Source: Diphasiastrum complanatum (taxonomy: Eukaryota; Streptophyta; Lycopodiopsida; Lycopodiales; Lycopodiaceae). From it: 64,000 nucleotides of DNA. Below the pieces are notes generated by a model, which worked only from the letters and a program-made list of their open reading frames with translations, was not told the DNA's origin and did no database searches. Made by a program: the position numbers and the translations under genes. Positions 45,914 through 56,007 of this stretch are shown in pieces (position 1 is the stretch's first letter; the number at the start of each line of letters is the position of its first letter). The stretch is taken from contig CM055109.1 in the NCBI GenBank assembly GCA_029204225.1, positions 5,335,053-5,399,052 on the forward strand. Reading direction: 5' to 3'.

Positions 45914-48608
45914 TCACCAGATGTTATCAAATTCGTAGAGTGGGGGCATATTTTCCTCACTGGGGATTTTAATGCCCAAACCTCCTCACGACAGTCAGAG
46001 TTTTATGACACCACCGACCAGCTCCGCGTTCATGCCCTCGACATCGATGAGATGGGAGTTACCAGGGTTTCAGGGGACAGCTTGGCACCTATTACCCCCT
46101 ACGGTGAGCATTTATTGCAGTTTGGAGAGGCCCATGAGTTACCCATTTACAATGGCCTAACTTGCTGGCCAGACTCCAACAGATATACTTGTCATCCCCA
46201 CAGTGGTGGACATAGTGTCGTTGATTATCTCATGGGGTCACCATCCTCCTTATCTCTGATTTTCATACATCTCCCACCACCCTCTTTGATCATTCTTTTC
46301 TCTCCTTCACTATTGGCCACCTTCCACCTCCCCAGCCATCCTCCCATCCCTTCTTACCCGTGCACCCAGATATACATTCAGCTCTCTATATAAGCTAGCC
46401 TACCAAGAGTCTTTGTCCTCCCTACTCCTACTCTCCTTTCTCCACGATACTACAGTCGAGACTCAAAATGCTTTCCTTACCACCTCTCTTCATACTGCTG
46501 CTTCCCTAGCCTTTCCGTCTAAGCCCCATAAAGGCAAACACACACATTCTTCATCGCTCCGTCCCCTACACCCCCCAAGTTATGATGTCGAATGTCGTTC
46601 TCTTCATCACCTTGTCACTCATGCCCGTACTCATGATCCTCACCTTCTCCGCTCAGCCCGACGCTCTTACCACCGCACACTCCGCCTTAAAAAGCATGCT
46701 TATGATGATTCTGAAGGAAATGATCTTGTTGACCTTCTCTTCAACTCATTCGAGCTCTTTTTGGCATGAGTTTATCCCTCGTGCTCCACCACCCCTCCTA
46801 GATGACACGCACAGATGGGCCGACTATGCTACCAACCTATATACCATACCCACTGACACACCCATCTCTATCTCTCCACGCAATCATTCACCCCATTCAT
46901 AAAAATGGTGACCCCATCATTCCTAGTAATTACCACACTATCATGATTGGGCATGTCCTCACGAAGCTATATGGTGCCATACTTCAATCTGCAATGAGCT
47001 CAGAGGCAGAATCCAGGAGATTACATGCATTGGGACAGGCGGGTTTCCGATCTCACTATTCTACCGCTGACCACATCTTCACACTTCGAGCTTTGATTGA
47101 GGAAGCTAAGTATAGGAAAGAGAAGGTTTATTGTTGTTTTGCGGACTTCAAAAAAGCCTTCGATTCTGTACCATGCTCTCTGCTCATTCAGAGACTTCGT
47201 GACCTTGGCTTCTCCACTGATATTATCCTGGCAGTGATGGCCCTCTATGAGAGGGGGTTTTGGGATGTTTTCGACATGGCAGTGGCATCTTTGATCACCT
47301 TTGGAGCACCATTTGGGTGAAACAGGGTGCTCTCTTTCACCAGTTCTTTTTGGATTGTACATTGATGAGCTAGAGCGAGTCATCTCACAGTGTGGCGGAG
47401 CTGGCTGCAGACTTGGCACTATTTTGATTGCTATTCTCCTTTGTGCGGATGATGTAGTACTAGTATCCCCAATCAGAGAGGGGTTACAGAGGCAGTTGGA
47501 TTGTTTACAGGGATTTTATACCAGATTGGGATTGGGGGTGAACATTGAGAAGACCAAGGTTATGGTCTTCAACACTTCTCGAGCTTTCATGCAGCGCCAG
47601 GAGCTCACTCTCAATGGACAGACCTTGCAGGTAGTTTTCTCTTAGACCTATCTGAGGATACTCTTCTCTAGTCCTACCTTCAACATGCGACAAGCAGCTA
47701 CCACCCAACTTGGGAAGGGGCATTCCTCCCTTGTTCAGCTAGAGCGGTTTTGTTTCAGGAAGTCCATCCAAGATACTCGCTATCAGTGTAGACTTTTTGA
47801 TACTATTGTCACCCCACAGCCTTGTATGCAGCAAAGACATGGTGTACCGGTCTTCTCTCATCACATTGGGCCAGCATTTCACGATTACAGACCACCGTGT
47901 TAGCTCGTATGATTCGAGCGAAGCCCTCGGTTCCACACGAGATCCTTCTTGCAGAGTTTGTCATTCCACCCATTCAGATAGATGCAACTTTCCAGTTTAT
48001 TGCGTATATTCAAAGAGTTCATGCTCTTCCAGATGCAGATACGAGATATAAACAGACAGCACTTGCTTCCTGACACTACCTTCATGATTAGGGATACATG
48101 CTGTCATGGTTCTCTCGGGCATCCCACTTCCTCCTTGAGTCATTTGATATCTCCATTACAAAGCTCCCCTCAGGTACTCATCAGTATATTAGATCTCGAT
48201 CGTACTTGGAGACGACAGCTTGGGGTTAAACCCGACTATTACCGGACTCATTTAATTGAGCTAGACATAGCAGGGTTCCCAATTTTGCCACACTATTTGG
48301 ACTCGGGATTATCACACAACCCCTCAGATTTACATTAGCACAGCTCCGCGTATCATCGCATCATTTGGCTATTGAGACTGGGAGGTTCCAGGGTACCCCA
48401 AGAGAGGAGCGAATTTGCTAGTTACATCCCCTTGGATGAGGTCGAGTCGAAGGAACACTTTATCTTTAGGTGCCCGATATATTATGAGATCAGAGGGAGA
48501 TACCATTGTTTGTTTCGCGACACGCCCGTCACTCTACAATCACTCATAGCCCATGAGGACTTCCGGTGCGTTGCACTCATGATACGAGAGATGTTTATAC
48601 TGCGATAG
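45909..48608 (+). pseudogene. LINE E ORF2: endonuclease (partial), reverse transcriptase, C-terminal zinc motif
   Basis: The APE-type endonuclease second half has GHIFLTGDFNAQTSSRQSEF (the GDFN motif), and later HSGGHSVVDYLMGS. The linker (46413-46769) is followed by RT blocks: PIHKNGDPIIPSNYHTIMIG, AGFRSHYSTADHIFTLRAL, CCFADFKKAFDSVPCSLL, then in the next frame LFGLYIDELERVI and the catalytic LLCADDVVLVS (47450). The C-terminal zinc-like segment (ESKEHFIFRCPIYYEIRGRY) is at about 48460. Frameshifts occur near 46.9, 47.3 and 47.65 kb. ORF2 performs target-primed reverse transcription. This copy is inactive. Confidence 0.88.
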
Positions 48609-48634
48609 GATTTATGTCAGACAGCCCAGCAGAG

Positions 48635-48830
48635 CAAGGTTACAAGCCGATTCGAATCGGGCCGATTTGATCGGTTCGAACCGGCCAGAACCAAAAAACG
48701 GTTTGAGCCGAAAAAAAAAAGATTTCCAAAATGATTTTTTGGGCCTTTTTGGGGTTTTTTTTTTTTTAAATTCGGTTCGAACTGGCTCCGAATGATTCAA
48801 ATGGTTCGAACCGCGATTCGTGCAACTTTG
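48635..48830. mobile_element. hAT-like MITE (196 bp) inside LINE E
   Basis: The insert interrupts LINE E where LINE F is continuous. It is flanked by a perfect 8-bp duplication 'cagcagag' (48627-48634 and 48831-48838). The ends are imperfect inverted repeats (CAAGGTTACAAG / CAAAGTTGCACG, 9 of 12). The interior is rich in GGTTCGAACC-type palindromes and a poly-T run. The 8-bp duplication and CA-start termini suit the hAT superfamily. It has no coding capacity. Confidence 0.75.
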
Positions 48831-49299
48831 CAGCAGAGCCATGTTTCTCAGCCTCAAATTACCTCTTTCTTCTCCAAGAGGAGACAACGAGACCTAGTAT
48901 CTCATGATGATGATGATGATGATGACGACTTACCTGCCCATAGAGATCAGAGACAACGTCCCACTCATACTTGACCTATCATGAGGAGACTTCATCCTCC
49001 TGGACGACGTCAGCGACCACTAGCGGTCCTTCATGTTACAGCCCGTATTACATCTTTCTATAGCATCAGCAGGACAGGATTGAATGACAGTGTCATACCT
49101 TATTCATGACATTTAGCCATATATATGCTCCCCCATGTTTCATATTTCATATATCATCACATCTATTTCAGTTCATAGTATTTAGATATGTTATTTCTGT
49201 TATCGTTTCGGAGACGTTTCATACGCTCCCATTGTTACCACATACTTGACATGTAAATCTACTAGTCTTATATGCCTTTTGGCATGGAAAAGACATTAA

Positions 49300-49379
<80 letters not shown>

Positions 49380-49383
<4 letters not shown>

Positions 49384-50707
49384 GCTATATGAGAGAGTCC
49401 TTGGCTGTTTTCGGAGTGACACCGGCATCTCTGATCATATCTAGAGCACTATTGGCGTGAAACAGGGTTGTTCTCTATCCCCAACCCTGTTTGGGCTATA
49501 TATCGACGAGCTTGAGAGAGTTATTGAGGGATGTGGCGGCACAGAGTGCAGGCTTGGGAGCATCTTGATTGCTATACTTTTTATATGCAGATGATGTGGT
49601 TCTCTTATCTTCTACTAGAGAGGGATTGCAGCGACAGCTAGACAGTCTTCATGCCTTCTGCAACAGATGGGGATTGGGGGTTAACATATTGAAAACCAAA
49701 GTTATGGTTTTCGACACATCGAGAGCTTTTATGCAGCGCCAGGAACTCATCTTTGATAGGCAGCCCTGGAGGTTGTATCTTCTTACACTTACTTTGGCAT
49801 GCTTTTCACAGTCCCTATCTTTGCCATGCGACATGCAGCTTCTGCCAAACTTGGGAAGGGTCACACCTCCCTTGTCCAGTTAGACTATCTCATGGGCTTA
49901 GGTTTCTGCTAGGCCAGTTCCAAGTGTCTTCGCACCAATTGGCGATTGAGACTGGGCGCTTCCAGGGTATCCCATGGGAGGAGCGTCTTTGCCAGTTATG
50001 CTCATTATCCATGGTCGCATCAGAGGAGCATTTCCTATTCACATGTCCAGTCTACTATGAGATCAGAGGGCAATATCATTGCCTTTTTCGTCATACACCA
50101 GTTACACTACGGTCCCTTGTCTCATATCAGGACCCCCGATGTGTGGCACTTATGATACGTGAGACGTCCCTCCTACGTCAGGACCTATGTCAAACAGCTC
50201 AGCATACCTATCCTGACACACAGTCTCAGATTACATCCTTCTTCTCTCGAAGGAGATCACGCCCTAATGCAGAGATGACTGACCGCGATTGCAACGACAT
50301 TCCCAGACCTAGGACGCAGAGACGACGCGCCACCCAACCTCACGCGACCATGAGAGTTACACGCCACACCAGACCTCCTACACAGAGACACACTAAACAT
50401 GCTCATGCTCACAGACGACGTCAACGGGCTCTAGCGCTTCCTCATGCTACAGCTCACATTACATCCTTCTACAACGTCAACACAGACCCGAAATCTTGAC
50501 ATGGATACAGATGACTATTATGCACAGGCATTCTCATTTATGTGTTTATCTTAGTTTGTACTAGATGTTTTCTTTAATACAGTTTTGGAGACGTTTTAGA
50601 CGTTCTCATGGTTACCAAATACTTGACATGTACTTTTTTTGTCTTAGATACCTTTTGGCATGGAAAAGACATTAATACAGCTTTCTTCTTCTTCTTCTTC
50701 TTCTTCT

Positions 50708-50766
<59 letters not shown>
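49380..50766 (+). mobile_element. LINE F (5'-truncated, internally deleted, with (TTC)n(TC)n tail)
   Basis: Starts directly after the (TC)n tail of LINE E, within the RT domain (GVKQGCSLSPTLFGLYIDEL). Next come YADDVVLLSSTREGLQRQLD (49585) and, after a deletion relative to LINE E at about 49885, the C-terminal zinc motif (CQLCSLSMVASEEHFLFTCP, about 49995). The His/Arg-rich tail frame ends at 50499. The 3' end 'cttttggcatggaaaagaca' + 'ttaatac' is followed by about 10 TTC units and 27 TC units to 50766. LINE G follows at once. Confidence 0.87.
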
Positions 50767-50769
<3 letters not shown>

Positions 50770-51691
50770 TATGGCACCATCATGGCGCCCTCCTCTCACG
50801 CAACTATGGCGCCATCATGGTGCCCTCCTCCTGTCCACCGCTGCCTGCCCATCATCTCCATAGGGTGCCCTCCTCCACCTGTCCGCCGCTGCCTACCTTT
50901 CTCCTTTCTCCTGTCCCGCTCCATCCCCTCTCCTGTCCCATGTCCTCACGGCTCTGCCCTGCCCCGCTCCTGACCTGCCCCACTCCATCTCCTCTCCTGG
51001 CCCGCTCCTGGCTCACTACCTGTCCTGCCTCCTGTTGTCCCGCTCCTGCCCTTGCTACCTGTCCCTCTGCCTGTCCCTTTGCCTCCTCATCGTCGTCCCT
51101 CCAATCGCTGTCCCTCTCTCTCTTCTTGCCACTATGGCTGATTGGCAATCAGTGAATCGGAAGGGGAACAAGAAAATCCCTCCCCCTTCTCCCTTCGTTT
51201 TCTCAGCCATCCCTACTATGGCTCCAAACCCCTTTACGTTGCCCCCTCCCTCTCCTGCTTCCTCTCCCTCGCCCTTACCCTCCACTCCCGCAACTTCTAC
51301 CTCTTCTCCTACTGCCACTACCCCCTCTACTCTTTCTTCCTCCTCTCCCTCTTTCACCCCTTCATCTTCATCCTCCTTGTCTCCGTCTCTTTCAGCTGAA
51401 TTTTTGTTTGGTTTCCCCCGCATTATTGATAATCTTCAAGAGACGAATGTATCCTTGCTTGCGCTAATCAAGCAACAAGCATTCCAAATCTCCACTCTAG
51501 AGAATACGGTTTTGGTCCTCCAAGGTAAAGTTGGCATTCTTGAGGTTGATGTTACTCACCTCCAGGAGTTGGAATCAGATGAAGAGGCAAAAGAAGGAAG
51601 CGGCAATGCAGATTCAGAAGACATGGCAAAGCAACTTCAAGAGCGGGTTCACTCCTTGGAGCAACAATTTCAACAATTTCAGTGTTTCTAA
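50767..51691 (+). mobile_element. LINE G: 5' end and ORF1 start (3'-truncated)
   Basis: Begins right after the (TC)n tail of LINE F with a C-rich 5' UTR containing repeats of 'atggc(a/g)ccatcatgg'. ORF1 starts at 51134 (MADWQSVNRKGNKKI). It has a Pro/Ser/Thr-rich segment and then a coiled coil with heptad-like leucines (LQETNVSLLALIKQQAFQIS, TLENTVLVLQGKVGILEVDV). The frame stops at 51691, and no ORF1 RNA-binding domain or LINE 3' end follows, so the right part was lost. The host exon begins only ~230 bp further right. Confidence 0.75.
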
Positions 51692-51919
51692 AATCAACCT
51701 TCTCACGAAGGTCTATGACTTTGAATATTCAACGATAAAAAAATAATTCAACACCACAGATTTTGAAACAATGATCTAAGTATAAAACAGAATCCACTTT
51801 TAGGATTGCAATAGTAGCACTAAGAAGGCTGATGTTCAGGATACTGTAGACAAAAATCACAAGCTACTATAACCTGTCCTTAGAGAAGTCTACTTAAAAA
51901 ATCTAAAAGGGCGACATAC

Positions 51920-51976
51920 CTGCAATCTTTGTTGCAATAATGCCTGTGGATGTCCTGACTGTGTCAAGTTTGCGAT
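51920..51976 (-). CDS. Host gene micro-exon (57 bp)
   Basis: Flanked on the minus strand by acceptor 'tggctgtag' and donor 'gtatgt'. The 19 codons (IANLTQSGHPQALLQQRLQ) are phase 0 at both ends and continue the Gln-rich frame of the exon at 61962-62165, although that exon is 10 kb away. The in-frame fit and Gln-rich content are the evidence. There is no cDNA to confirm it. Confidence 0.65.
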
Positions 51977-52559
51977 CTACAGCCAAAGATATGATATGAA
52001 AATATGCCAGCTTCAAAGTACACTCTCAATGAAGCCATCTACAACTCCATACTTGTCATTGAGATAGCAAGAGGATATTTATTAAAGCAATGCATAACGG
52101 AGGTGTGCAAAAATACTTTATCCAAAGAAACTAGACAGGTAGGGTGAAGCCAATAAATCTAAATCCTACTTTTTTAATGCAAATAACCATTTTGATATAG
52201 AAAAAAAGACCTGTACCTTCCCCAATCACAAAATCAAATCAAGCAACATTTGTGCACTCAAGGCATACCTTATCTTGCAATTATAGAAGGAACGGCTTCT
52301 AAAAAAGAACTTCCAAAACTAGGCCTCACCCAGAATTCCCTCACAATCGACAATGTATAGTGATGAATGAAAAAAAATTTCCCATGAGGCCAAAAAAGAA
52401 GCTGCAGACATTTTTGGAAAGCACACAACATTTCAAGTGACCATTAATATGTGCAATGTCAACAATAGTATTCTGTTTCACAAAGCGCATCCATTTGTAT
52501 TACCGACCTGGTAAATTATCTATCCATATTCTAACATATTCATACGTAAAGATCGTTTC
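51977..52559. other. Host intron, nothing recognised
   Basis: AT-rich intron sequence between the micro-exon and gypsy remnant 2. Confidence 0.45.
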
Positions 52560-53900
52560 ATAGTCTTGCCTTGGGCCATACAAGGATGACTTTCATTTAC
52601 CATGAAAATGGCCATCAAAAACTAGGAATTCCAAAAACTCAACCTCAATGACAACAAAAGAACATTTGGACCGTTTAGCATGGTGATCAGCAAGGATGCA
52701 AAAAACAACAATAAAATGAAACACATGTTGTGAGAGAGTGGTAATACAAACAAGAATGTCATCAATAAACAAGGACCCAAATGCCAAGGACTGAACACGT
52801 GATATTATTCATAATATTCTAAAACGTAGAGGGACCATTTGTGACACCAAAGCATAAAAGTTTGAACTCATCGGCAAGATTTATACAGAATTTAGGGTCG
52901 CAAGATCAGAGATCTATCTGGAAATTTTTTTGGCTTTACCATGCTAGTCAAAAAGGTCATGAATATGAGGGATAGGGTATTGATTACTAACAATAAGCTT
53001 ATCTAATGCACAATAATGGATAATCAATACAGGTACTTCGAACCACCGTTTTTATTAACAAGCAAGACCAACACCGACAAGACTATGGCTAGGGACATTA
53101 GGGCATTGGCGCAAAAGGCCACGAACTTGGTGTTGGTCTTCTTCACATTCAAGCTTAGGCATACATTAGGGACCACAAGGACGGGTGGAACCATGGGGAA
53201 GGCAAATGCAAATGGTTGTCATCCCACAATGGTAGTAGAATGGTAGGCTGATCAAAAACATGTTGAAATTATCATAAAGGTCTGAATAACTTGAGGTGGT
53301 GGAGCAGCATGGCGTGGAGCCGGAGCATCCTGATTTGCATAAACACATATGACTGTCACAAAATAAGCCTTTGAAAGCCTCCATATAAATTGCTTCCCAG
53401 ACTAAGAATCCATGCCAAAAAGCATATAAGAAACATCATGATGAGCAAGACAAAAGTCAGTATTGATGAATCCATGGAGATTTGTACTTTATCCTTAAAG
53501 TCACGAGCATATGGAGGCATGAAACCAAGAAAACATACAATAAGAGGAACCAGAGGTGATACTAGAATTGTGAATGAGGTGCCTAGAGCATGTGATGATA
53601 AGACAAGGCTAACATGATCCTGAAGAGTGGAAAATTGAGCCTTAGACTCATCTTGAGAGGTGGAGCATTAAGCTCATCCTAAGCAAGTTGCATCTACGAG
53701 CAAAAACCACCCAAATGCATTCATAAGAGCTGCTGCAAAGTCTCATGAAAAGAGGGATACTATCACCGTTGGAGGATGAACTATAAGTGGAAAGTGTATT
53801 AAAACCAGTAAGTGGAAAGTGTATACAAAGAGCTAATACCTGAGGAAGCAGACTCTTGTTGTCATCACAACTATACTTAGAGAAAACAAATCACATGAAT
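52560..53900 (-). pseudogene. Degenerate Ty3/gypsy pol remnant 2
   Basis: The minus strand carries an RT core: 'VINTLSLIFMTFLTS' (like NRYPLPLIDDLFDQL) at about 52.97 kb, 'LWCHKWSLYVLEYYE' (FG-TNAPATF-like region) at about 52.83 kb, and FIDDILVCITTLSQHVFHF then AKRSKCSFVVIEVEFLEF at 52593-52787. The catalytic IDDIL is preserved but frameshifts abound. The part above 53.1 kb is upstream pol/gag sequence too decayed to assign. Confidence 0.7.
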
Positions 53901-53979
53901 AGGGGGAAGAACGATGTCCACAAGTGCAAAAACAAAGCTAGCACCGAATATGGCCTTTGTGGTTTGCACAATATCAAGG

Positions 53980-54850
53980 GGTTATTTGATTGTGGCCAAA
54001 TGGACTAGGTCACTTTTACCTGATATCTATAAAAAAATTCAGTTTCTTTTTTGATTCTATACGATACTGCTTAGTTTAGATGCCCGCTTAGTTGCGTAAA
54101 AAGCTATTTCGCTATGGACAAATGCGCTAGGGTGCATGTAATTTATTCATATCAGAACCAAAAAAATTGTTTTTGCACTTTAATTTTTTTGTTTTTGTTT
54201 TTTGAAATTCCGCACAATATCAAATATGGATGGGCTAGGGTACACTTATCAATATCGCAACAATTTTTCTTTGTTCATCCAATATCTCACATCTATGCGC
54301 AGGTGAGTTTCCCGAACACCCAAAAATACTAGCGGAGTGCTTATAGTGAATCTTCTAAGGAAAATTAGAGACACAAAAAACAAAACCTACAAGTTGAATC
54401 TGATCAATGCTATGTTGAAAAACAATTCGCACAGAAATTCTAGCCGCTAGAGGAATGAATCTGACAAAGTGCTCTAAATCCAATCCAAGAACACAATCCA
54501 CATATTTTGATATCAATGAAACATAGAAGACCATAAATGAGGCAACAATAGTATTCCACTACGAAAAAGACTAGAGTACATCACATATGATCAATAGCTA
54601 AAGCCCTACAACAAATAGCGATGAGTTCTCTCACAATGAACTCAAGCGATACCAATATCTAAAGCTCAAAAAAGATGTCCCTAGTCCTAAAGCTTCTAGA
54701 AACTTAGCCAACCTTAGCCACAAAATAGGGTTTTGGGAGGGAGAATAGTGCACCCTCTTATAGGGTTTGCACCCTCTAGTAGGACCCCCTACACTAGTGC
54801 TCTAATCGTAATAGTTGGGATCTTGACCATTCCCAATCATAAATGCATAC
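53980..54850 (-). repeat. Probable gypsy LTR, related to the window's right end
   Basis: The segment around 54580-54690 ('atcaatagctaaagccctac', 'aacaaatagcgatgagttct') is similar to 63900-63990 near the window's right end. It lies upstream, on the coding strand, of gypsy remnant 2 and may be its 5' LTR. Boundaries are uncertain. Confidence 0.45.
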
Positions 54851-55233
54851 AAGATGTCATGGGTCCATACATAAATAACAAGGGCTCATGGCCATTAAAT
54901 GAATAAAAGGAGTTGCATATGAGTAAGAAAAGTGTGGCAAGGCAAGTCCATAATTGAGTTGCGACAGTCCATTTGCTTTACCATTGGCAATCTTGAATGT
55001 GACTTCTTGCCATGATCTCCCAACTTTTCCCCACCACTTATAGAACTTCTTAGCATATTGAACCTTCTTTAATTGCACATTGTTCAGAATTCAAATGGGC
55101 CTTGAGATTATCACTAATGTCCTAGAGCAACACCACATATCCTTTTGCCAACCCTTTGACAAGCATATTTCCACGATCCTTTGTGTGAGCCAATTTGTAC
55201 ACTTTCTTTACCTTCTTATATGCATCTTATCTC
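54851..55233. other. Intron sequence left of the TRIM, nothing recognised
   Basis: No coding or RNA signature is seen. It ends with the 5-bp 'atctc' duplicated by the TRIM insertion. Confidence 0.5.
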
Positions 55234-55377
55234 TGTTGGAGTATCAATCCACACTCTAGAGAGAACTATCAAACAGGGCGGATAGCTCAGTGGTAGAGCA
55301 TCTCATCCGGTATGCGGGAGGTCCTGGGTTCGAATCCTAGTCTATCCATCCATATTATGATTTATGGATTTCTAACA
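55234..55377 (+). repeat. TRIM 5' LTR (144 bp)
   Basis: Compared with the 3' LTR it has G for A at LTR position 8, C for A in the anticodon stem, A for G in the acceptor stem and T for A near the end. It contains the tRNA-like sequence at 55276-55348. No canonical TATA box is evident, so the internal pol III promoter may drive transcription (inference). Confidence 0.93.
55276..55348 (+). tRNA. tRNA-like sequence in the TRIM 5' LTR (degenerate)
   Basis: A 73-nt cloverleaf-like sequence. The A box TAGCTCAGTGG and B box GGTTCGAATCC are perfect. The T arm CTGGG-TTCGAAT-CCTAG pairs, with one G-U. The acceptor stem GGGCGGA/TCTATCC has a C-A mismatch, and the anticodon stem TCTCA/TGCGG has a T-C mismatch. 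The 7-nt loop TCCGGTA puts CGG (Pro) at the anticodon, but position 33 is C instead of U. It is therefore unlikely to work as a translational tRNA and better read as a captured pol III promoter or tRNA mimic. No T-run terminator follows within the LTR. Confidence 0.7.
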
Positions 55378-55393
55378 TGGTATCAGAGCCAAG
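55378..55393 (+). other. TRIM primer binding site
   Basis: TGGTATCAGAGCCAAG is complementary to the 3' end of plant initiator Met tRNA and directly follows the LTR. Confidence 0.93.
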
Positions 55394-55482
55394 TTAGACC
55401 TAACAGTTCATGGTGTCAAAGCCATGGTTAGGTGGCCCAAGTTGTGGGGCAGGTGACAGCTAGGACCCCAACCAAGTGTGGC

Positions 55483-55493
55483 TTGAGGGGGGG
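55483..55493 (+). other. TRIM polypurine tract
   Basis: TTGAGGGGGGG lies immediately before the 3' LTR. Confidence 0.9.
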
Positions 55494-55637
55494 TGTTGGA
55501 ATATCAATCCACACTCTAGAGAGAACTATCAAACAGGGCGGATAGCTCAGTGGTAGAGCATCTCATCCGGTATGAGGGAGGTCCTGGGTTCGAATCCTAG
55601 TCTGTCCATCCATAATATGATTTATGGATTTCTAACA
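55494..55637 (+). repeat. TRIM 3' LTR (144 bp)
   Basis: Same length as the 5' LTR and about 97% identical, with TG...CA ends. It carries the better-preserved tRNA-like copy. Confidence 0.93.
55536..55608 (+). tRNA. tRNA-like sequence in the TRIM 3' LTR (full cloverleaf pairing)
   Basis: The acceptor stem GGGCGGA/TCTGTCC pairs fully with G-U wobbles, the D arm GCTC/GAGC pairs, the anticodon stem TCTCA/TGAGG pairs with one wobble, and the T arm pairs. The A and B boxes are perfect. The loop TCCGGTA again has C at position 33 and CGG at 34-36. The two mismatches of the 5' copy are absent, so this is closer to the ancestral sequence. The body resembles organelle or bacterial-type tRNAs more than plant nuclear tRNA-Pro (impression, not tested). 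Confidence 0.75.
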
Positions 55638-56007
55638 ATCTCCTCATCCCCATTTCCTTCCATCCCTTGCCTAGCTTCTATACAATCTTCATCGCACACA
55701 AAATTGCATGAAAATCCCACTATTTCTGCATTTTGAAACCTGGTATCTATGAATGAATTATGATTTTCCTACAGTTTGTTTTGTTTATATGCAAAAAGAT
55801 TTGCATTTTAGCCACATTTAGTATCTTGTAAAAACCTCCTTCAATACAAGATAAAGTTGTGATCTTGCATCACATATATATGCAGGAATTTTCAAATTTC
55901 AGTCTAGTTGTAGAAGTTCGAATGTCTAGCTCCAATGTACGAGGATGATGGCTTGATTGAAAAAAGAGAAGACCAGCCCTTACATGTAGAAATCTATTTA
56001 AGCAAAC
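55638..56007. other. Intron sequence between TRIM and MITE
   Basis: No coding or RNA signature. It ends in the MITE's 8-bp target duplication 'aagcaaac' at 56000-56007. Confidence 0.5.

Larger units (their letters stand above)
45909..49379 (+). mobile_element. LINE E (5'-truncated, with (TC)n tail)
   Basis: Runs from within the endonuclease domain to a 3' end 'ttttggcatggaaaagacat' + 'taataaa', followed by about 38 TC units (49304-49379). It carries a hAT-like MITE at 48635-48830. The next LINE (F) starts at 49380, directly behind the tail. Confidence 0.88.
55234..55637 (+). mobile_element. Complete 404-bp TRIM retrotransposon with tRNA-like LTRs
   Basis: Two 144-bp direct repeats (55234-55377, 55494-55637) start TGTTGGA and end TTTCTAACA. 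A primer site (55378-55393) follows the first, and a polypurine tract TTGAGGGGGGG (55483-55493) precedes the second. The element is flanked by a perfect 5-bp target duplication 'atctc' (55229-55233, 55638-55642). The internal part is only 116 bp and non-coding, so this is a terminal-repeat retrotransposon in miniature that depends on proteins of other LTR elements. The LTRs differ at four positions (about 97% identity). Each LTR contains a tRNA-like sequence, recalling the 5S-carrying Cassandra TRIMs. Confidence 0.93.

Noticed and set aside
55276-55608. A pair of ordinary tRNA-Pro(CGG) genes
   Set aside because: They lie inside LTRs with PBS, PPT and TSD, lack U33 and lack a T-run terminator, so they are treated as tRNA-like parts of a TRIM.
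55234-55637. Segmental duplication of a tRNA locus
   Set aside because: The repeats have TG...CA ends, equal 144-bp length, a primer site and purine tract between them and a 5-bp TSD outside, which is the LTR retroelement pattern.
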